NCBI GenBank assembly: GCA_028571685.1
Contig: CM053143.1
Location: 156,978,329 to 157,042,328 of the forward strand
Source of the DNA: Heterohyrax brucei
Taxonomy: Eukaryota; Chordata; Mammalia; Hyracoidea; Procaviidae
DNA length: 64,000 nucleotides
Direction of reading: 5' to 3'
Shown here: positions 45,831 to 56,680 of the stretch, one piece after another
How the letters are laid out: each line of letters starts with the position of its first letter
Numbering within the stretch: the first letter of the stretch is position 1
Notes under the pieces: model-generated
Seen by the model: only the letters and a program-made list of their open reading frames with translations
Told to the model about the DNA's origin: nothing
Database searches by the model: none
Made by a program: the position numbers and the translations under genes

Positions 45831-46762
45831 GAGAAATACATGTCTTTAAACTGTATTTGAAAGGAATTGCAATAAAAGGGTTACATATTTAGCTACTGTT
45901 GAGAAAAACTATCTAAAACTTGAAAATCAAAAGAATGCACAGTGTGTTCTTTCAGTGCCATATTCAAGGTATTGCTTAACAGGCCTTTGCTGAGGATATT
46001 TCAGTCTAATTCCTGTGTTTAACTGTGCCATTCACTAGTTAGAACCCAGGTGCTATGAAATTGCCCATCTTGTAGGTTTTTGTGGAAAAAGTAACTCCAA
46101 GTTTATGGTTTTATTGTCCTTTAGGAAATTAACTAGTTTTTAAAATCTGACTCACTGGTTTTATTCTGTTCTTTTTTTTTAGACTTATACTGTTTTTAAA
46201 ATGCCCATCCTGTTGGGCTGTCTAGTCATTCCTTTGTGGTTGCAGGTTCCTCGTCTGTGGATTCAACTTACTTGAGAATCAAAAGTATTTAATTGGGAGG
46301 GGTCCCCAAAAGCAAAACTGGAATTTCTCCTGGGCAGAGGCATGCTGAGTCCTCAGGACTGAAGTGATGTGTAGGAGGCCTGTGTGGCAGCCACCCGCCG
46401 CGCCACAGGTCCTCAGACTCTCCAGCACTGGTTACTGGAGCATTGTTCATTGGGGTTCCTTTGCTAAGTGTGTTCGGTGCGCCTTTTGTGAAAAAATAGC
46501 TGATGAAAGCCAATTAAGTGGTCAAAGCAGTCCCCTAAAGACAAAGTGGGAGTGTAGAATGCTATCTTGGTGAGAAAATTAAAATCTTAGATATTTCAAA
46601 AAGTGGCATGTACCGTGCAGAAGTTGACTGTAAGATTAGTAAGAATGAATTCACGTGATAAAGCATTCGCATGATAAAGCGGAAAGAAGTGGAAATTCAT
46701 GTAGTCCTTACGTTGGCAAAAAGGGTGTATCTACCTGCAAAAGCTCAGAGTGTTAAGGGTAA
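45831..46762 (+). other. ARAP2: ARAP2 intron 1: unique sequence
   Basis: 46330-46460 is locally GC-richer. No exon supported. Confidence 0.45.
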
Positions 46763-46975
46763 GCGTTAATAACTATTTACATAATGTTACATTGTATTAG
46801 GTATTATAAGTGAGCTAGAGATGACTTTCAATATGTGAGAGGATGCCAGTAGGTTATATGCATATACTGTACCATTTTGTATAAGGACTCGAGCATCCTC
46901 AGATTTGGGGATCTGTAAGGGGCCTGGGAACAAACCCTGTGTGAATATTGAGGTACAGCTTTATAAATCTGTTTC
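46763..46975 (+). mobile_element. Tigger-like MITE remnant (5' truncated)
   Basis: 'tacattgtattaggtattat', 'aggttatatgcatatact', 'gagcatcctcagatttgggg' follow a widespread Tc1/mariner-type MITE. Left inverted end absent. Confidence 0.65.
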
Positions 46976-47312
46976 ACAAGATTCAAATCTGCTCTAAGAA
47001 GCAGCTTTGCCACCTTCGTTAATTAACAAAGTGAATTTTTGACTGATGTTCATTCTGTATTAGTGTGAGAGCCATTTATTTACCTTTTTGAAATTCACAT
47101 TTTGACACTACCTATCATTTCTGCTCTGCACTTCAACACAACACCTAGGATTGTAAATCTGCAGACAGAGCAATGCACCGAAATTCCCAGATTTTAGTGA
47201 AAGACAGTTACTCTCCTGTTTCTGCTGTTTCTTCAGACAAAGTTTATAAAGCTAGATTTTAATAACTTAAATGTAGTAAGGAATTACCCTTTCTTTCTTT
47301 TTTTTATTTCAG
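46976..47312 (+). other. ARAP2: ARAP2 intron 1, 3' end, before exon 2
   Basis: Repeat-free, ending in the polypyrimidine tract and AG of exon 2. Confidence 0.7.
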
Positions 47313-47334
47313 GCTTCTGCACATAAAATTTACT

Positions 47335-47373
47335 ATGGAGAAAACATTTGAGAAATTTTCCTGTTGCAAATGA
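47335..47373 (+). promoter_or_regulatory. ARAP2: uORF 1 in ARAP2 5' UTR (12 codons plus stop)
   Basis: The ATG is 22 nt into exon 2, with C at -3 ('tact|ATGG') and G at +4. It reads MEKTFEKFSCCK then TGA. Its stop overlaps the ATG of uORF 2 by two bases (ATGA arrangement). Confidence 0.6.
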
Positions 47374-47396
47374 TAGAGGAAGAACCAACACTTTGA
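47370..47396 (+). promoter_or_regulatory. ARAP2: uORF 2 in ARAP2 5' UTR (8 codons plus stop)
   Basis: It reads MIEEEPTL then TGA. It starts inside the stop of uORF 1, so the two cannot be translated by the same scanning ribosome without reinitiation. Confidence 0.55.
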
Positions 47397-47409
47397 AGTA
47401 CATCCTCTT

Positions 47410-47448
47410 ATGGATCTCACTGTACTGTTTTTTAGTAATTCAGCTTAG
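47410..47448 (+). promoter_or_regulatory. ARAP2: uORF 3 in ARAP2 5' UTR (12 codons plus stop)
   Basis: The ATG is followed by G at +4. It reads MDLTVLFFSNSA then TAG, ending 16 nt before the main start. Confidence 0.55.
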
Positions 47449-47450
47449 TA

Positions 47451-47468
47451 ATGAAGCCACCATTATGA
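47451..47468 (+). promoter_or_regulatory. ARAP2: uORF 4 overlapping the ARAP2 start (5 codons plus stop)
   Basis: It reads MKPPL then TGA. The TGA (47466-47468) overlaps the main ATG (47465-47467) as ATGA, the geometry used in termination-reinitiation. The -3 base is G ('gta|ATGA'). Confidence 0.55.
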
Positions 47469-48363
47469 CCTCTGTCAGTGAAATAAATGTCGATATCAAA
47501 GATTTCCTAATGAGCATTAATCTGGAGCAGTATCTCTCACATTTCCGTGACTTTGGTCTCAATACTGTAAAGGATTGTGCAGCCATAAATGACAGCTTGC
47601 TACACAAAATTGGAATATCACCTACAGGACACCGTAGGAGAATACTTAAACAATTACACATACTCTTATCAAAAATGCATGATACCCCAATATATGCAAA
47701 TATTCATAAAGCGAAGAAGAATGATGAGACTCCAAAGGATATCTGTGCCGTATCTTCTGATCAGACTTCCTGCATGGAACTTGCAGATTCTGGCAGTGCC
47801 CAGACTCCCAGCCTCGTGCACTTGGACACTGTTACAAAGAATCTTGATCAAAATGATAGTGCAGAAAGGAGCCAGTCTCCCACGTTAGATGATACACTGT
47901 CTCTTCACAGCTTTCCCATTCTAGGAAAAGACCCACAGCTGAATTTGGATTCTGTTCAAGATTCTTTTCTTGGTGGTGAACATTTTAAAGCAGAATCTGT
48001 GATTACAAAGAAGACTCTGGATTATACCAGCAAAGAAGAACAAGCAGAGAAAGTTGACTTGGTGTCAGAAAATCTTAGCAAGCTCCCTAATGCAGATCCT
48101 GAAGGCCTTTCTTCCCTTGGCTGTTCAGTACCAGAAGCAAGTTCTGGAAATGGAACTAAGAATTCATTAGGAAAGTCAGCACCAGCACCTTTCTTTCAAT
48201 TTCAAGGAGAAATGGTTGTAAATGATTTGTATGTTCCATCATCACCAAACTTGGCACCTATGAGAAGTCGTAGCAAGTTGGTTTCAAGACCGTCCCGATC
48301 TTTCCTGCTAAGACATCGGCCGGTGCCGGAGATTCCAGGGTCAACAAAAGGAGTTTCTGGCAG
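47465..48363 (+). CDS. ARAP2: ARAP2 N-terminal coding segment (SAM domain), first coding exon, partial
   Basis: This segment encodes the first 299 residues of ARAP2 plus two bases of the next codon. ARAP2 is known as a phosphoinositide-dependent Arf6 GAP with SAM, multiple PH, ArfGAP, ankyrin, RhoGAP-like and RA domains, acting at membranes and focal adhesions; the human protein is about 1,700 residues. Visible here: a SAM domain at about residues 6-70 (DFLMSINLEQYL, then KIGISPTGHRRRILKQL), a YANI motif near 77, an acidic/Ser-rich low-complexity linker at about 85-230, and a conserved basic/proline stretch RPSRSFLLRHRPVPEIPG at about 277-294. The start is the ATG at 47465 because the open frame upstream contains no in-frame ATG and the residues from here match the known ARAP2 N terminus. 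The -3 base is A. The frame is intact, without stops or frameshifts. It ends in splice phase 2 at the GT at 48364. The identity was recognised from memory of the family and is strongly supported. Confidence 0.95.
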
Positions 48364-49254
48364 GTAAGAAATCTTAACGATAAACTAGAAATAATTTGAT
48401 TTGTGGGAATTTGGCTTAATGATTTGTGTTTTGGGTGTTCCCTTTTAAATTTGACTTGGATTTGTTTACCTACTCAGCTGATGTTTTCTTTTAGTTGTTT
48501 TTTCCTCATGCTATATAATCTATTTCCAGTTTATGACTGAGGCTCTTCTGCTTTCCCCTCCTTTGGTTGGGCAACACTCCTTACCGTAACTATACCTGGA
48601 TATTCCTTCACACCCCTTCTTTCTATGCCTGGTGTCATACTCATGCTTTAGAGCATGTCTCATATTTGGATTGCCAACTCTCTGTTTCTTCACTAGATAC
48701 TGATTGTTTGGCAGGGGCCCTGTTTTCAGTATTTTCATCTCTCGTGCCTGGCACACTGCTTGACCCCAATTAGTAATTTTCCACAGACGTCTGCTTGTCG
48801 TTAGTCACTGTATAGGTGCCAGAGATATGAAGAGGAATAAAAGGGCTCATGATCTTGTGGAGGAGGCAAGAGTAAATGATGGTAACTGCACCTTATGAAA
48901 CCAAATACAGTAGAGACCAGAATGCAACAGGAGGGCCCTATCTGCTCGTGGGGTCCGTGATTTCCTGTGGTGACTGCAGAGTCTGAGGGGAGCTGGCTTG
49001 CGCGCAAAGAGCTTTCATCTGTTTCTCAAAGTTATACTCAGACAGTGAGATTTCCTCCAGGACTGAAGTGGGATGTTAACTTTTTCTGATAAAAACTAGC
49101 ACTTGTCTCTCAGCTAGAGGCATGAGGATGTTCAAATTTGACTGTTAATGCTATTACTCTGATCACTGTTACAGAGTTCCTGTATGGGCTCTAGCATTTT
49201 CTGCCAGATTCCCCACTCTCTGCTAGTATCTGTTCTATGGCCAGTTCTGACTGT
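48364..49254 (+). other. ARAP2: ARAP2 intron 2, 5' end
   Basis: Donor at 48364. No further exon or named repeat. CT microsatellite at 49253-49268. Confidence 0.6.
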
Positions 49255-49710
49255 CTCTCTCTCTCTCCTAATTTTTGTATTGTGGTGAAAATATACAAAG
49301 GAAAACATACAGCAGCTCAACAGTTTATGCGTAGTAATTCCCTGGTGCTGTTTACGCTCAAGTTGTGTAACCAATCTTGCTATCGTTTTCCAAATTACTC
49401 CACTAATTAACATATACTCACTGCCTCCTTAGCAAAATCTCCCTGTTTCCACTTGCATCCCAGCCCTGGTAAAGACTAATCATTGTTGGTTTCTATGTCG
49501 TTGCTTATGTCATGTAAATGGCATCATATGCTGTTTGTCTTTACAAGACAGACTTCTTTCACTCAGCATATTATCAGGGTTCATGCATGTTGTGGCATGC
49601 ATCAAGGCTTCATTTCTTCTATGACTTGTAACATGCCTTTGTTTGTGTGCACCACATTTTGTTTATCTTGTTGTCTATTGGTGGACATTTGGGTTCTTTT
49701 CACCTGTCGG
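49255..49710 (-). mobile_element. L1 LINE 3' region, antisense
   Basis: 'aaccaatcttgctatcgttt', 'actcactgcctccttagc' and 'ggacatttgggttcttttca' follow antisense L1 3' UTR and ORF2 end in this lineage. Confidence 0.7.
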
Positions 49711-49904
49711 ATATCATGAAAAGTACTTCCCGAGGTGTACAGGTTTCTTTTTATGTTCCTGCCTGTGTATCTAGTGTTAAAACTAATATTAAACAAGTAA
49801 TAGATATTGATTTAAATTTATTTAATATAAAATTTAGAAGTTGGGGAAATGTTTCTGGTGAGAGTCAAAAGTGTTCCAGAAAAGAAAGATCTTGCAAACA
49901 CTTT

Positions 49905-51590
49905 TTAAATTTTATTTTATTGTGTTTTAGGTGATAGTTCATAGCACAAATTAGTTTCTCATTCAGGACTCTATACACAAATTATTTAGTGCCATTGGTT
50001 GTAATAGTTGCAACGTATCAGCAGTCTCCCCCTTTCCCTTTTCACTCTAGGTTCTCCATATCCATTCATCCAAATTTCCTCTCCCTTCCTACCTTCTCAT
50101 CCTTGCTTTTGTGCAGGAATTGCCTTTTGGATCTCATATACTGGATTAAATTAAGAGACACATGCCTCACATGTGTTCAGTTATTTTATAGGCCTGTTTA
50201 ACCTTTGACTGAAAGGTAAACGTCAGGACTAGCTTCAGTTCTGAGTTAGCAGAGTGTCCAAAGATCATAGTCTTGGAAGTTCTTCCAGTCTGGCAGACCA
50301 GTGTGTCTGGTCTTTTTTGTGTGTGTGAATTTAGACTGTGTTCTATATTTTTCTCTTGCTCTGTCTACGACTGTTGTTATCCGTGTCAGAGTGGTCACTG
50401 GTGGTAGCCCAGAACCACCTAGTTCTTCTGGGCTCTGGCTTATGGAAGCTGTGGTTTGTGTGATCCATTAGACCTTTGACTTATATTTTCCTTATGTCTC
50501 TTCTTTATTCACCTTTGCTCTGCATGTGATGGGACCAGTAGATGTAGTTTAAATGGCTTCTTGCAAGTTTTTAAGAATCAAAGCATGATTCACCTAAGTA
50601 GGATGTAACACATTTTCTTTGAGAACTATATTATGCCATTTGGCATATATGTCCCCTGGAATCATAGCCTTCAGCCGTCAGCTCAAGTAGTTCTGTCTCT
50701 CAAGGTGTTTGGATGTGTTTGGGAAGCGTCTGTGGCTTGCCTTGGTCAAATTGTGCTCACTTCTCCTATGTTACATATTGTCTTTCCCTTCACCAAAGTT
50801 ACCACTTGTCTATTTCATTTTAGTGAAACCTTTCTTTGAGTTTTCACAATAGTGGGCTCATATAATATGTGTCCTTTTACGGATGACTTTTTTCATTCAA
50901 CATAATGCCCTCCAGATTCATTGATGTTGTGAGATGTTTTGCAGATTCAACATTGTTTTTTATTGTTGCATGGAATTCCATCAGGTGTGTGTACGTTAAT
51001 TGTTTGTCCATTCATCTGTTGATGGACACTTAAGTTGTTTCTGTGTTTTTGCTACAGTGAAGAATGGTGCAGTGAACATGAGTGTGCATATTTCTATTTG
51101 TGTGATGTCTCTTATTTCTCTAGGATATAGTTCTGGGAGTGGGATTGCTGGATTGGATGGCATTTGTATTTCTAGCCATTAAAAAAGAAAACAAAAAACT
51201 GCCATCTAAGGAGGTACTGTGTCATTTCCTGTAGTGACTGTACCATTTTATGTTATCAGCAGCAGTGCGTAAGAGGTCCAGTCTCCCCACAACCTCTGTA
51301 ACGTTTGTTATTTTCTGTTTTTATGACTTGTGCCATTGTTGTTGGAGTGAGATGGTATTTCATTGTAATTTTGGTCTGCGTTTCTCGAAAGGCCAGTGAT
51401 CTTGAGCATTTCTTCATGTGTCTGTTAGCCACCTGGATGTAGTCTTTTGGTGAAGTATCTCTTCATGTCTCCTGCTCATTTTCAAACTGGATTATTTGTC
51501 TGTTTGTTACTGTGATGTTGAAGCATTTTGTAGATTTTAGAAGTTAGATTCTTGTTGAAAGTATTGTAGCCAAAAATTCTTTTTAAGATT
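49905..51590 (-). mobile_element. L1 LINE 3' end, antisense
   Basis: From 3' UTR (49905) into the ORF2 end: 'ccattcatctgttgatggac', 'tgggattgctggattggatg', 'catgtctcctgctcatttt'. Reading frames are decayed. Confidence 0.8.
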
Positions 51591-51599
51591 TTTGTATTT

Positions 51600-51884
51600 C
51601 ATTTTATTATGACTCCTTAGTAATTAGGGATTGCCATGGGGGGAAGAAAAAAGGATCTGAGTATAACTGATGAAACAATTTGTGGTCATTCAGGATTCCA
51701 TACAGTTGTGTCTTAAACAAAGAAAGTAATTACTGATTGACCCCAAAACAGAGCTTCTTGTCTGACCTTTGGAGTTTGTGTTTAATGAAACTGACAAATA
51801 TGGATAATTCTTTAAAAGAACAGAGCGCCCAAGGCAAAGTATTCTTCGCCAATTAAACAACACCATTGTTTGACCTTGGATAAG
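51600..51884 (-). mobile_element. L1 3' UTR fragment, antisense
   Basis: 'aaagaacagagcgcccaagg' and 'caccattgtttgacctt' fit the lineage L1 3' UTR. Confidence 0.55.
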
Positions 51885-52198
51885 AAGGACCTACAAATTA
51901 ATGCCTTTGAATTATGGTATTGGTGGATAATATCAAATAGAACACGGACTGCCAGAAGGACAAACAACAAAGGACAACCACAGTGTTCCTTAGAAGCAAG
52001 AATAGCAGCACTTCATCTTTTCTGCTTTGGACATGCTATCAGGAGGCACCAATCCCTGGAGAATGATACCGTGCTTGATAAACTAGAGGGTCCGTGAAAG
52101 AGAGGAAAACTCTCAACAAGGTGGACTGACACAGTCGCTGCAATCATGGGCTCAAACAGCAGTGAACGTGAGGATGGTGCAAGACTGGGCAGTATTTT
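51885..52198 (+). mobile_element. RTE-type LINE 3' fragment, truncated at its 3' end
   Basis: Runs to 'gggcagtatttt' and stops before the usual tail, exactly where the 218-bp duplicate begins. Confidence 0.75.
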
Positions 52199-52416
52199 CT
52201 ATGTTAACTTAAAAGACTCCGGTTAAAACATAAGCTGTTTGAAGGTGGAGATTTTGTTTAATTTGTCTTTATTTTTACATCCCTAGTACTAATATAATGA
52301 CTACCATTTACCATTGTTGTTAGGTACTGTCCAGGTGGTTCCAGCATATGTACGCTGAAACGAAACAATTCCTGGTCCTGTGCCATGCTCACAATTGTTT
52401 TTATGCTCAAGCCTGT
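52199..52416 (+). repeat. 218-bp duplication, copy 1
   Basis: It matches 52831-53048 with about nine differences (about 96%). Left half is non-RTE; right half (from about 52313) is antisense RTE 3' end. Confidence 0.93.
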
Positions 52417-52607
52417 ACATAGGATCCCGGAGAACGATGGCATATTACAACAGTAACGTTGCTTGACCTAAGGACAACCCTCAGGAGATCAGGTTTCTCA
52501 GGGGTCACATGGTGCAGAATTGAGTAGGTCATTTCAGACTTCATGGAATCTGGAAGTAGGGATTCCATGAGAATTCAAAAAAATCAGATCCTCATTAAGA
52601 TTTGGAT

Positions 52608-52745
52608 TGCTAGGTTATATTGGTAGTTCTCCATTCAACTTCTGGAGGAACTACTAAACTGATTTTTATAATGGCTATACCATTTTACATTCCCACCACG
52701 GGTGGTTGGGGGTTTCTATTTTTCCACAACCTCTGCTAAATAATT
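52608..52745 (-). mobile_element. L1 ORF2-end/3' fragment, antisense
   Basis: 'accattttacattcccacca' and 'ttccacaacctctgctaa' are typical antisense L1. Confidence 0.7.
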
Positions 52746-52830
52746 CTTGCTTTCTTACCCATAGGCAGTCTTAGTAATTGCCCTACAAGATTCAGTAATA
52801 TTTGCAAGGAAAATATGGTGATTTACAAAA

Positions 52831-53048
52831 CTATGTTAACTTAAAAGACTCCAGTTAAAACATAAGCTCTTTGAAGGTGGAGATCTTGTTTAATTTGTCT
52901 TTATTTTTACATCCCTAGTACTAACATAATGACTACCATTTACCATTGTTGTTAGGTACTGTCCAGGTGGTTCCAGTGTATGTACGATAAAACGAAACAA
53001 TTCCTGGTCCTGTGCCATGCTCACAATCGTTTTTATGCTCAAGCCTGT
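52831..53048 (+). repeat. 218-bp duplication, copy 2
   Basis: Continues on its right directly into the antisense RTE, so this is probably the original location. Confidence 0.93.
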
Positions 53049-54382
53049 TGCAGCCACTGTGTCAATCTGCTGTTTAGAGAGTCTTCCTCTTTTTCACTGA
53101 CGCTCTGCTCTGTCAAGCATGATGTCTTTCTCCGGGGACTGATTCCTCCTGACAAGATATCCAACGTATGTAAGGCACAGTCTTACTGTCTTTGCTTCCG
53201 AGGAGCACTCTGAGGAGTAGAGTCTGTGATAACAGTCAGTATTGTTCTCTAACACCACAATTCTTCTTCTTTCTTCACTATTCATTGTTCAGCTTTTGCA
53301 TGCATATGATGCAATTGAAAATACCGTGGCTGAGGTCGGGTGCACCTTAGTCTTCACTTTGACGTCTTTTCAGTACTTAAAAGAGGGTCTGTGTAGCAGA
53401 TTTTCCCAGTGCAGTGTGCCTTTTGATTTCAGGACTGCTGCTTCCATGGATGTTGACTGTGGAACCAAGTAAAATGAAATCCTTGACAACCTCAGCCCTT
53501 TATCTATCACGATGTTATTACTGCTCCAGTTGTGAGAGTTTTTGTTTTCTTGGTGTTCAGGCATAATCCATACTGAAGGCTATGGTCTTTGATTTTTATC
53601 AGTAAGTGTTACAAATCCTTTCATTTCCAGCAAATCCTTTTCACTTCCATCTGTATAAACAAGTTGTTAATGAGTCTTCCTCCATTCCCGATGCCTCATT
53701 CTTCTTCATGTAGTCCAGCTTCTCAGATTGTTTGTACAGCATATAGAGTAAAAAGCCATAGTGAAAGGATACAACCCTGACACACAGCTTTCTTGACACT
53801 AAACCATGCAGTGTCCATTGTTCAGGTCACGCTACTGCCTCTTGATCAACATACAGATTCCTCATGAGCACAATTAAGTGCTCTGGAATTCCCATTCTCC
53901 ACAGTGTTATCCATAATTTGTTAGGATCCACACAGTCAAATGCCTTTGCATAGACAATGAAACAGAGGTTAACATCTTTCCTTTCAGCCAGGATCCATCT
54001 GACATGAGCAGTGATGTCCCTGGTCCCACATCCTCTTCTGAATCCTACTTGAATTTCTCCCTGTCAATATACTGTTGCAGTCACTTTTGAATGATCTTGA
54101 GCAAAGTTTTACTTGCATGTGATATTAATGATATTGGTTCGATAATTTCCATGTTCAGTTGGATCAGATTTCTTGGGAATAGGCGTAAGTATAAGTCTCT
54201 TCCAGTTGTTGGGCCAGGAAGCTGTCATACAAATTTCTTGGCGTAGACAAGTGAGCACTTCAAGCACTGCCTCCATTTGCTGAAATGTCTCAGTTGATAT
54301 TACATCGGTCCCTGGAGCCTTGTTTTTTTGCCAGTGTCTTCAATGAAGCTTTTATTTCTTCTTGTAGTAGCATTTACTGGTT
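52945..54382 (-). mobile_element. RTE-type LINE, antisense, 5' truncated
   Basis: From 'ttgttgttaggtactgtcc' through 'gttgcagccactgtgtcaat' to about 54382. Minus-strand ORF2 is broken by several stops and frameshifts. Confidence 0.82.
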
Positions 54383-54419
54383 AATCAGTAGTAGTAGTGA
54401 CATTTCTTAGACCCTTAGA

Positions 54420-54600
54420 TTGTGTCTTAATTTATTATTTTCTGTAGAATATATAATCCTCATAATTGCCCAGGGAAATTGGTAACATTTACCTATTTTA
54501 CATATAAAGAAGCTAAGCCTCAAGTTAAGTGATTTCCTTGGGATCATTCTGGTGGTCAACTTGAGTTTCATCCTAAGACAGCTGACTCCTGAGCTCGTTG
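54420..54600 (-). mobile_element. MIR, degraded
   Basis: 'ctattttacatataaagaag', 'aagttaagtgatttcct' and 'agctgactcctgagctc' follow antisense MIR. Confidence 0.55.
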
Positions 54601-55022
54601 ACTGCATTAAGACATACTTTAAAATGTTGATTATGTAGGTGTAGTAATTAGGTAACTTCTGGGAAATTTAGAGTCATCAATTTTTGTATGACAGTTTAGC
54701 TTAGAAATACGTTGTTAATGTTAAAACAATAGAAAGTAAATGGAAACTTGCAAGTGTTTGGATACCAATATCAAAAAGCTCTTGACATGTGAGAAAGGTC
54801 CAACATGAGCACAGACATTAAAACTGCTTGTTTGACATAACAGTATCCTTTTGGGACTCAGTAGAATAAGGCAGGAAATATTTGGTATAAGTTTCAAGCA
54901 GAGTGTACTATTTTCATTAATTTTATTGAGAATCTTTTGATGTACATATAGCAGCAAGTTAAGTATTATATGAAGACCAACAAGTCCACAAACTTTAATT
55001 GTTCCAAGTGCTGCATACTTCA
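54601..55022 (+). other. ARAP2: ARAP2 intron 2: nothing recognised
   Basis: AT-rich. No exon. Confidence 0.45.
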
Positions 55023-55133
55023 TTGCTGGGTGTCACTATGATCACTTTCTGTGTACTGCCCTTGGGAAGCTATGCCCCAATGCCAGCGCCTAGTCTACCC
55101 TTCACAGCAATTTTGGAACTCTTTCTGGAATGG
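55023..55133 (-). mobile_element. Mariner transposase remnant, inverted arm
   Basis: The reverse complement of this arm matches 55342-55454 (about 80-85% by eye). Confidence 0.7.
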
Positions 55134-55204
55134 CTACTGTGTGTGGTAGCACAGTGGCAAGTTTGTGAACTTAGTTGTATAGTTGTCTGTGAAGGAGTTT
55201 TTAG

Positions 55205-55500
55205 CCGGTAAACAAATATTCGAGCACCTCCCTGATATGACCCCCAGTGACTTTTTTCTTTACTGAAAACAAAGGAAATATTGAACGGAAGACATTTTTA
55301 TGCCATTGAGGACATCAAGGGTCATATGACAGCTCTGATGACCATTCCTGGGAAGGAGTTCCAAAATTGCTGTGCACCATGAACTAGATGCTGGCATCAG
55401 TGCATAGCTTCCCAAAGGGAGTACACAGAAGGTGACCATAGTGATACCCAGCAAAACTATTCCCAAAGCACTCACTTTCAAACAAACGTTAGACTGGACT
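55205..55500 (+). pseudogene. Mariner-type transposase C-terminal remnant
   Basis: 55207-55260 reads EHLPDMTPSDFFLY, matching the conserved PDLAPSDFFLF region around the third catalytic Asp of mariner transposases. After a frameshift, IPGKEFQNC and WHQCIASQREYTEGDHSD match the mariner C terminus (CIASxGxYFEGD). At least three stops and one shift; no activity is possible. Confidence 0.75.
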
Positions 55501-55903
55501 GTAAAACATAAAATGAAGAGTGTGCTTCTTAGTTCCAGCGGGTGACAGAGACCAAATGGACAGGTCTTGTCTTGAGGCTGGATGAGAAGGCAGGAAGGGA
55601 CAGCAGACAGTTGGAGGGACATGGGAAACTCAGAGTGGAAAGGGGAAGTGTGCTGTCACATAGGGTTGTAGTTAGTGCCACATAACAATATGTGTATAAA
55701 TTTTTGTGTGAGAAATTAACTTGAACTGGGAACTTTCACATAAAGCACAGTTAAAGAATCAACAAAATAACACTGCAGGTATTCCTAAAGCTAAAAATGA
55801 AGAAAAACAAACTTGTAGAGTTAAAGATTATAGCCATGTTTATACCACTGCAATCCAATATAATTTTTATTTTATTTTTAATGATGGCATTAAACCTCAT
55901 TTG
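55501..55903 (+). other. ARAP2: ARAP2 intron 2: nothing recognised
   Basis: No exon or named repeat. Confidence 0.45.
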
Positions 55904-55990
55904 GTTTCCAAGGAGCAGCTGACTGATTCATGCTGCTCTGCATTTGGTTGGCAGCAAAGCTCTTAACCACTATGCTACAGAGGCTGCTGG
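55904..55990 (-). mobile_element. AfroSINE fragment
   Basis: 'ggtttccaaggagcagctga' to 'aaccactatgctacag'. Only the head half remains. Confidence 0.65.
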
Positions 55991-56473
55991 AGTCTGTGGG
56001 AAATGTGAGACTGTGTGCTTTCAGGGTAGCAATGGAAAACAGGGTAGCAATGGCGAGGATGATAAGAGGCCTTCAAAATATGCAAAAGAAAAGGAAGTGG
56101 AGAATTCTAGAATTTTAGTGAGGTTATTACATAACAGAAAAGCATACTCAAGAAAGGAGAATTGAAAGGGAGGAGAGAAGATTGAGAAGAAACGAAAGAG
56201 AAGCCTAGTGTGCATAGAGAGGTGGAAGAGAGCTATTAAAGAGGGTCTGGTTAGAGTTAGGGTCCATCAAATGGAAGATGTTAGGTGCTTTCTAATGACC
56301 AGGTCTAGGGAAGGTATACTGGAGGGAACTGAGGTGAAGAGTTAGGTAGTTAGACACGGACAGGAACTGTAGGGTGTGGAAGTAAACATTAGATAACAAA
56401 TCCAGAGAGAACAATTTTCCCAATGAGACCTCTTATACTGGCATTACACAATTAAGTCTTTGCATTGTTGTAG
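55991..56473 (+). other. ARAP2: ARAP2 intron 2: nothing recognised
   Basis: Purine-rich at 56085-56210. A 12-base 'agggtagcaatg' is repeated at 56023 and 56041. Confidence 0.45.
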
Positions 56474-56680
56474 CAGAATTCCCAGGTGATGCAAAAGGTT
56501 AGCAGGCTTAGTTTGTTGACCAGAAGGTTGAAAGTTCAAGTCCACCCAGAGGTACCTCAACAGAAGAGCATAGCAGTCTGCTTCTAAAAAATCAGCCTTT
56601 GAAAACCCATGGAGTATACTTCTGTTCTGACACAGTGTTGCCATGAGTCTGAATCAACTCCATGGCAACTGGCAGTTGTA
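56474..56680 (+). mobile_element. AfroSINE, long subtype
   Basis: Head 'ttcccaggtgatgcaaaagg', B-box-like 'gttcaagtccaccc', tail 'atggcaactggcag'. Confidence 0.8.

Larger units (their letters stand above)
47313..48363 (+). other. ARAP2: ARAP2 exon 2 (5' UTR end plus first coding segment)
   Basis: The acceptor is a long T-rich polypyrimidine tract ending in 'tttatttcag' with AG at 47311-47312. The exon has 152 nt of 5' UTR and 899 coding nt. The donor 'ggcag|gtaagaa' begins at 48364 and matches the consensus well. The split codon starts AG, compatible with the serine that follows Gly in known ARAP2. The exon lies in otherwise repeat-filled sequence and contains no repeat itself, as expected for a constrained exon. 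Confidence 0.92.

Noticed and set aside
47348-47464. Upstream extension of the ARAP2 reading frame
   Set aside because: It has no ATG; the 39 codons lie before the known N terminus and would need a TTG start. Treated as 5' UTR.
55260-55622. 120-codon open frame on the minus strand
   Set aside because: Antisense shadow of the mariner transposase remnant, which reads on the plus strand.
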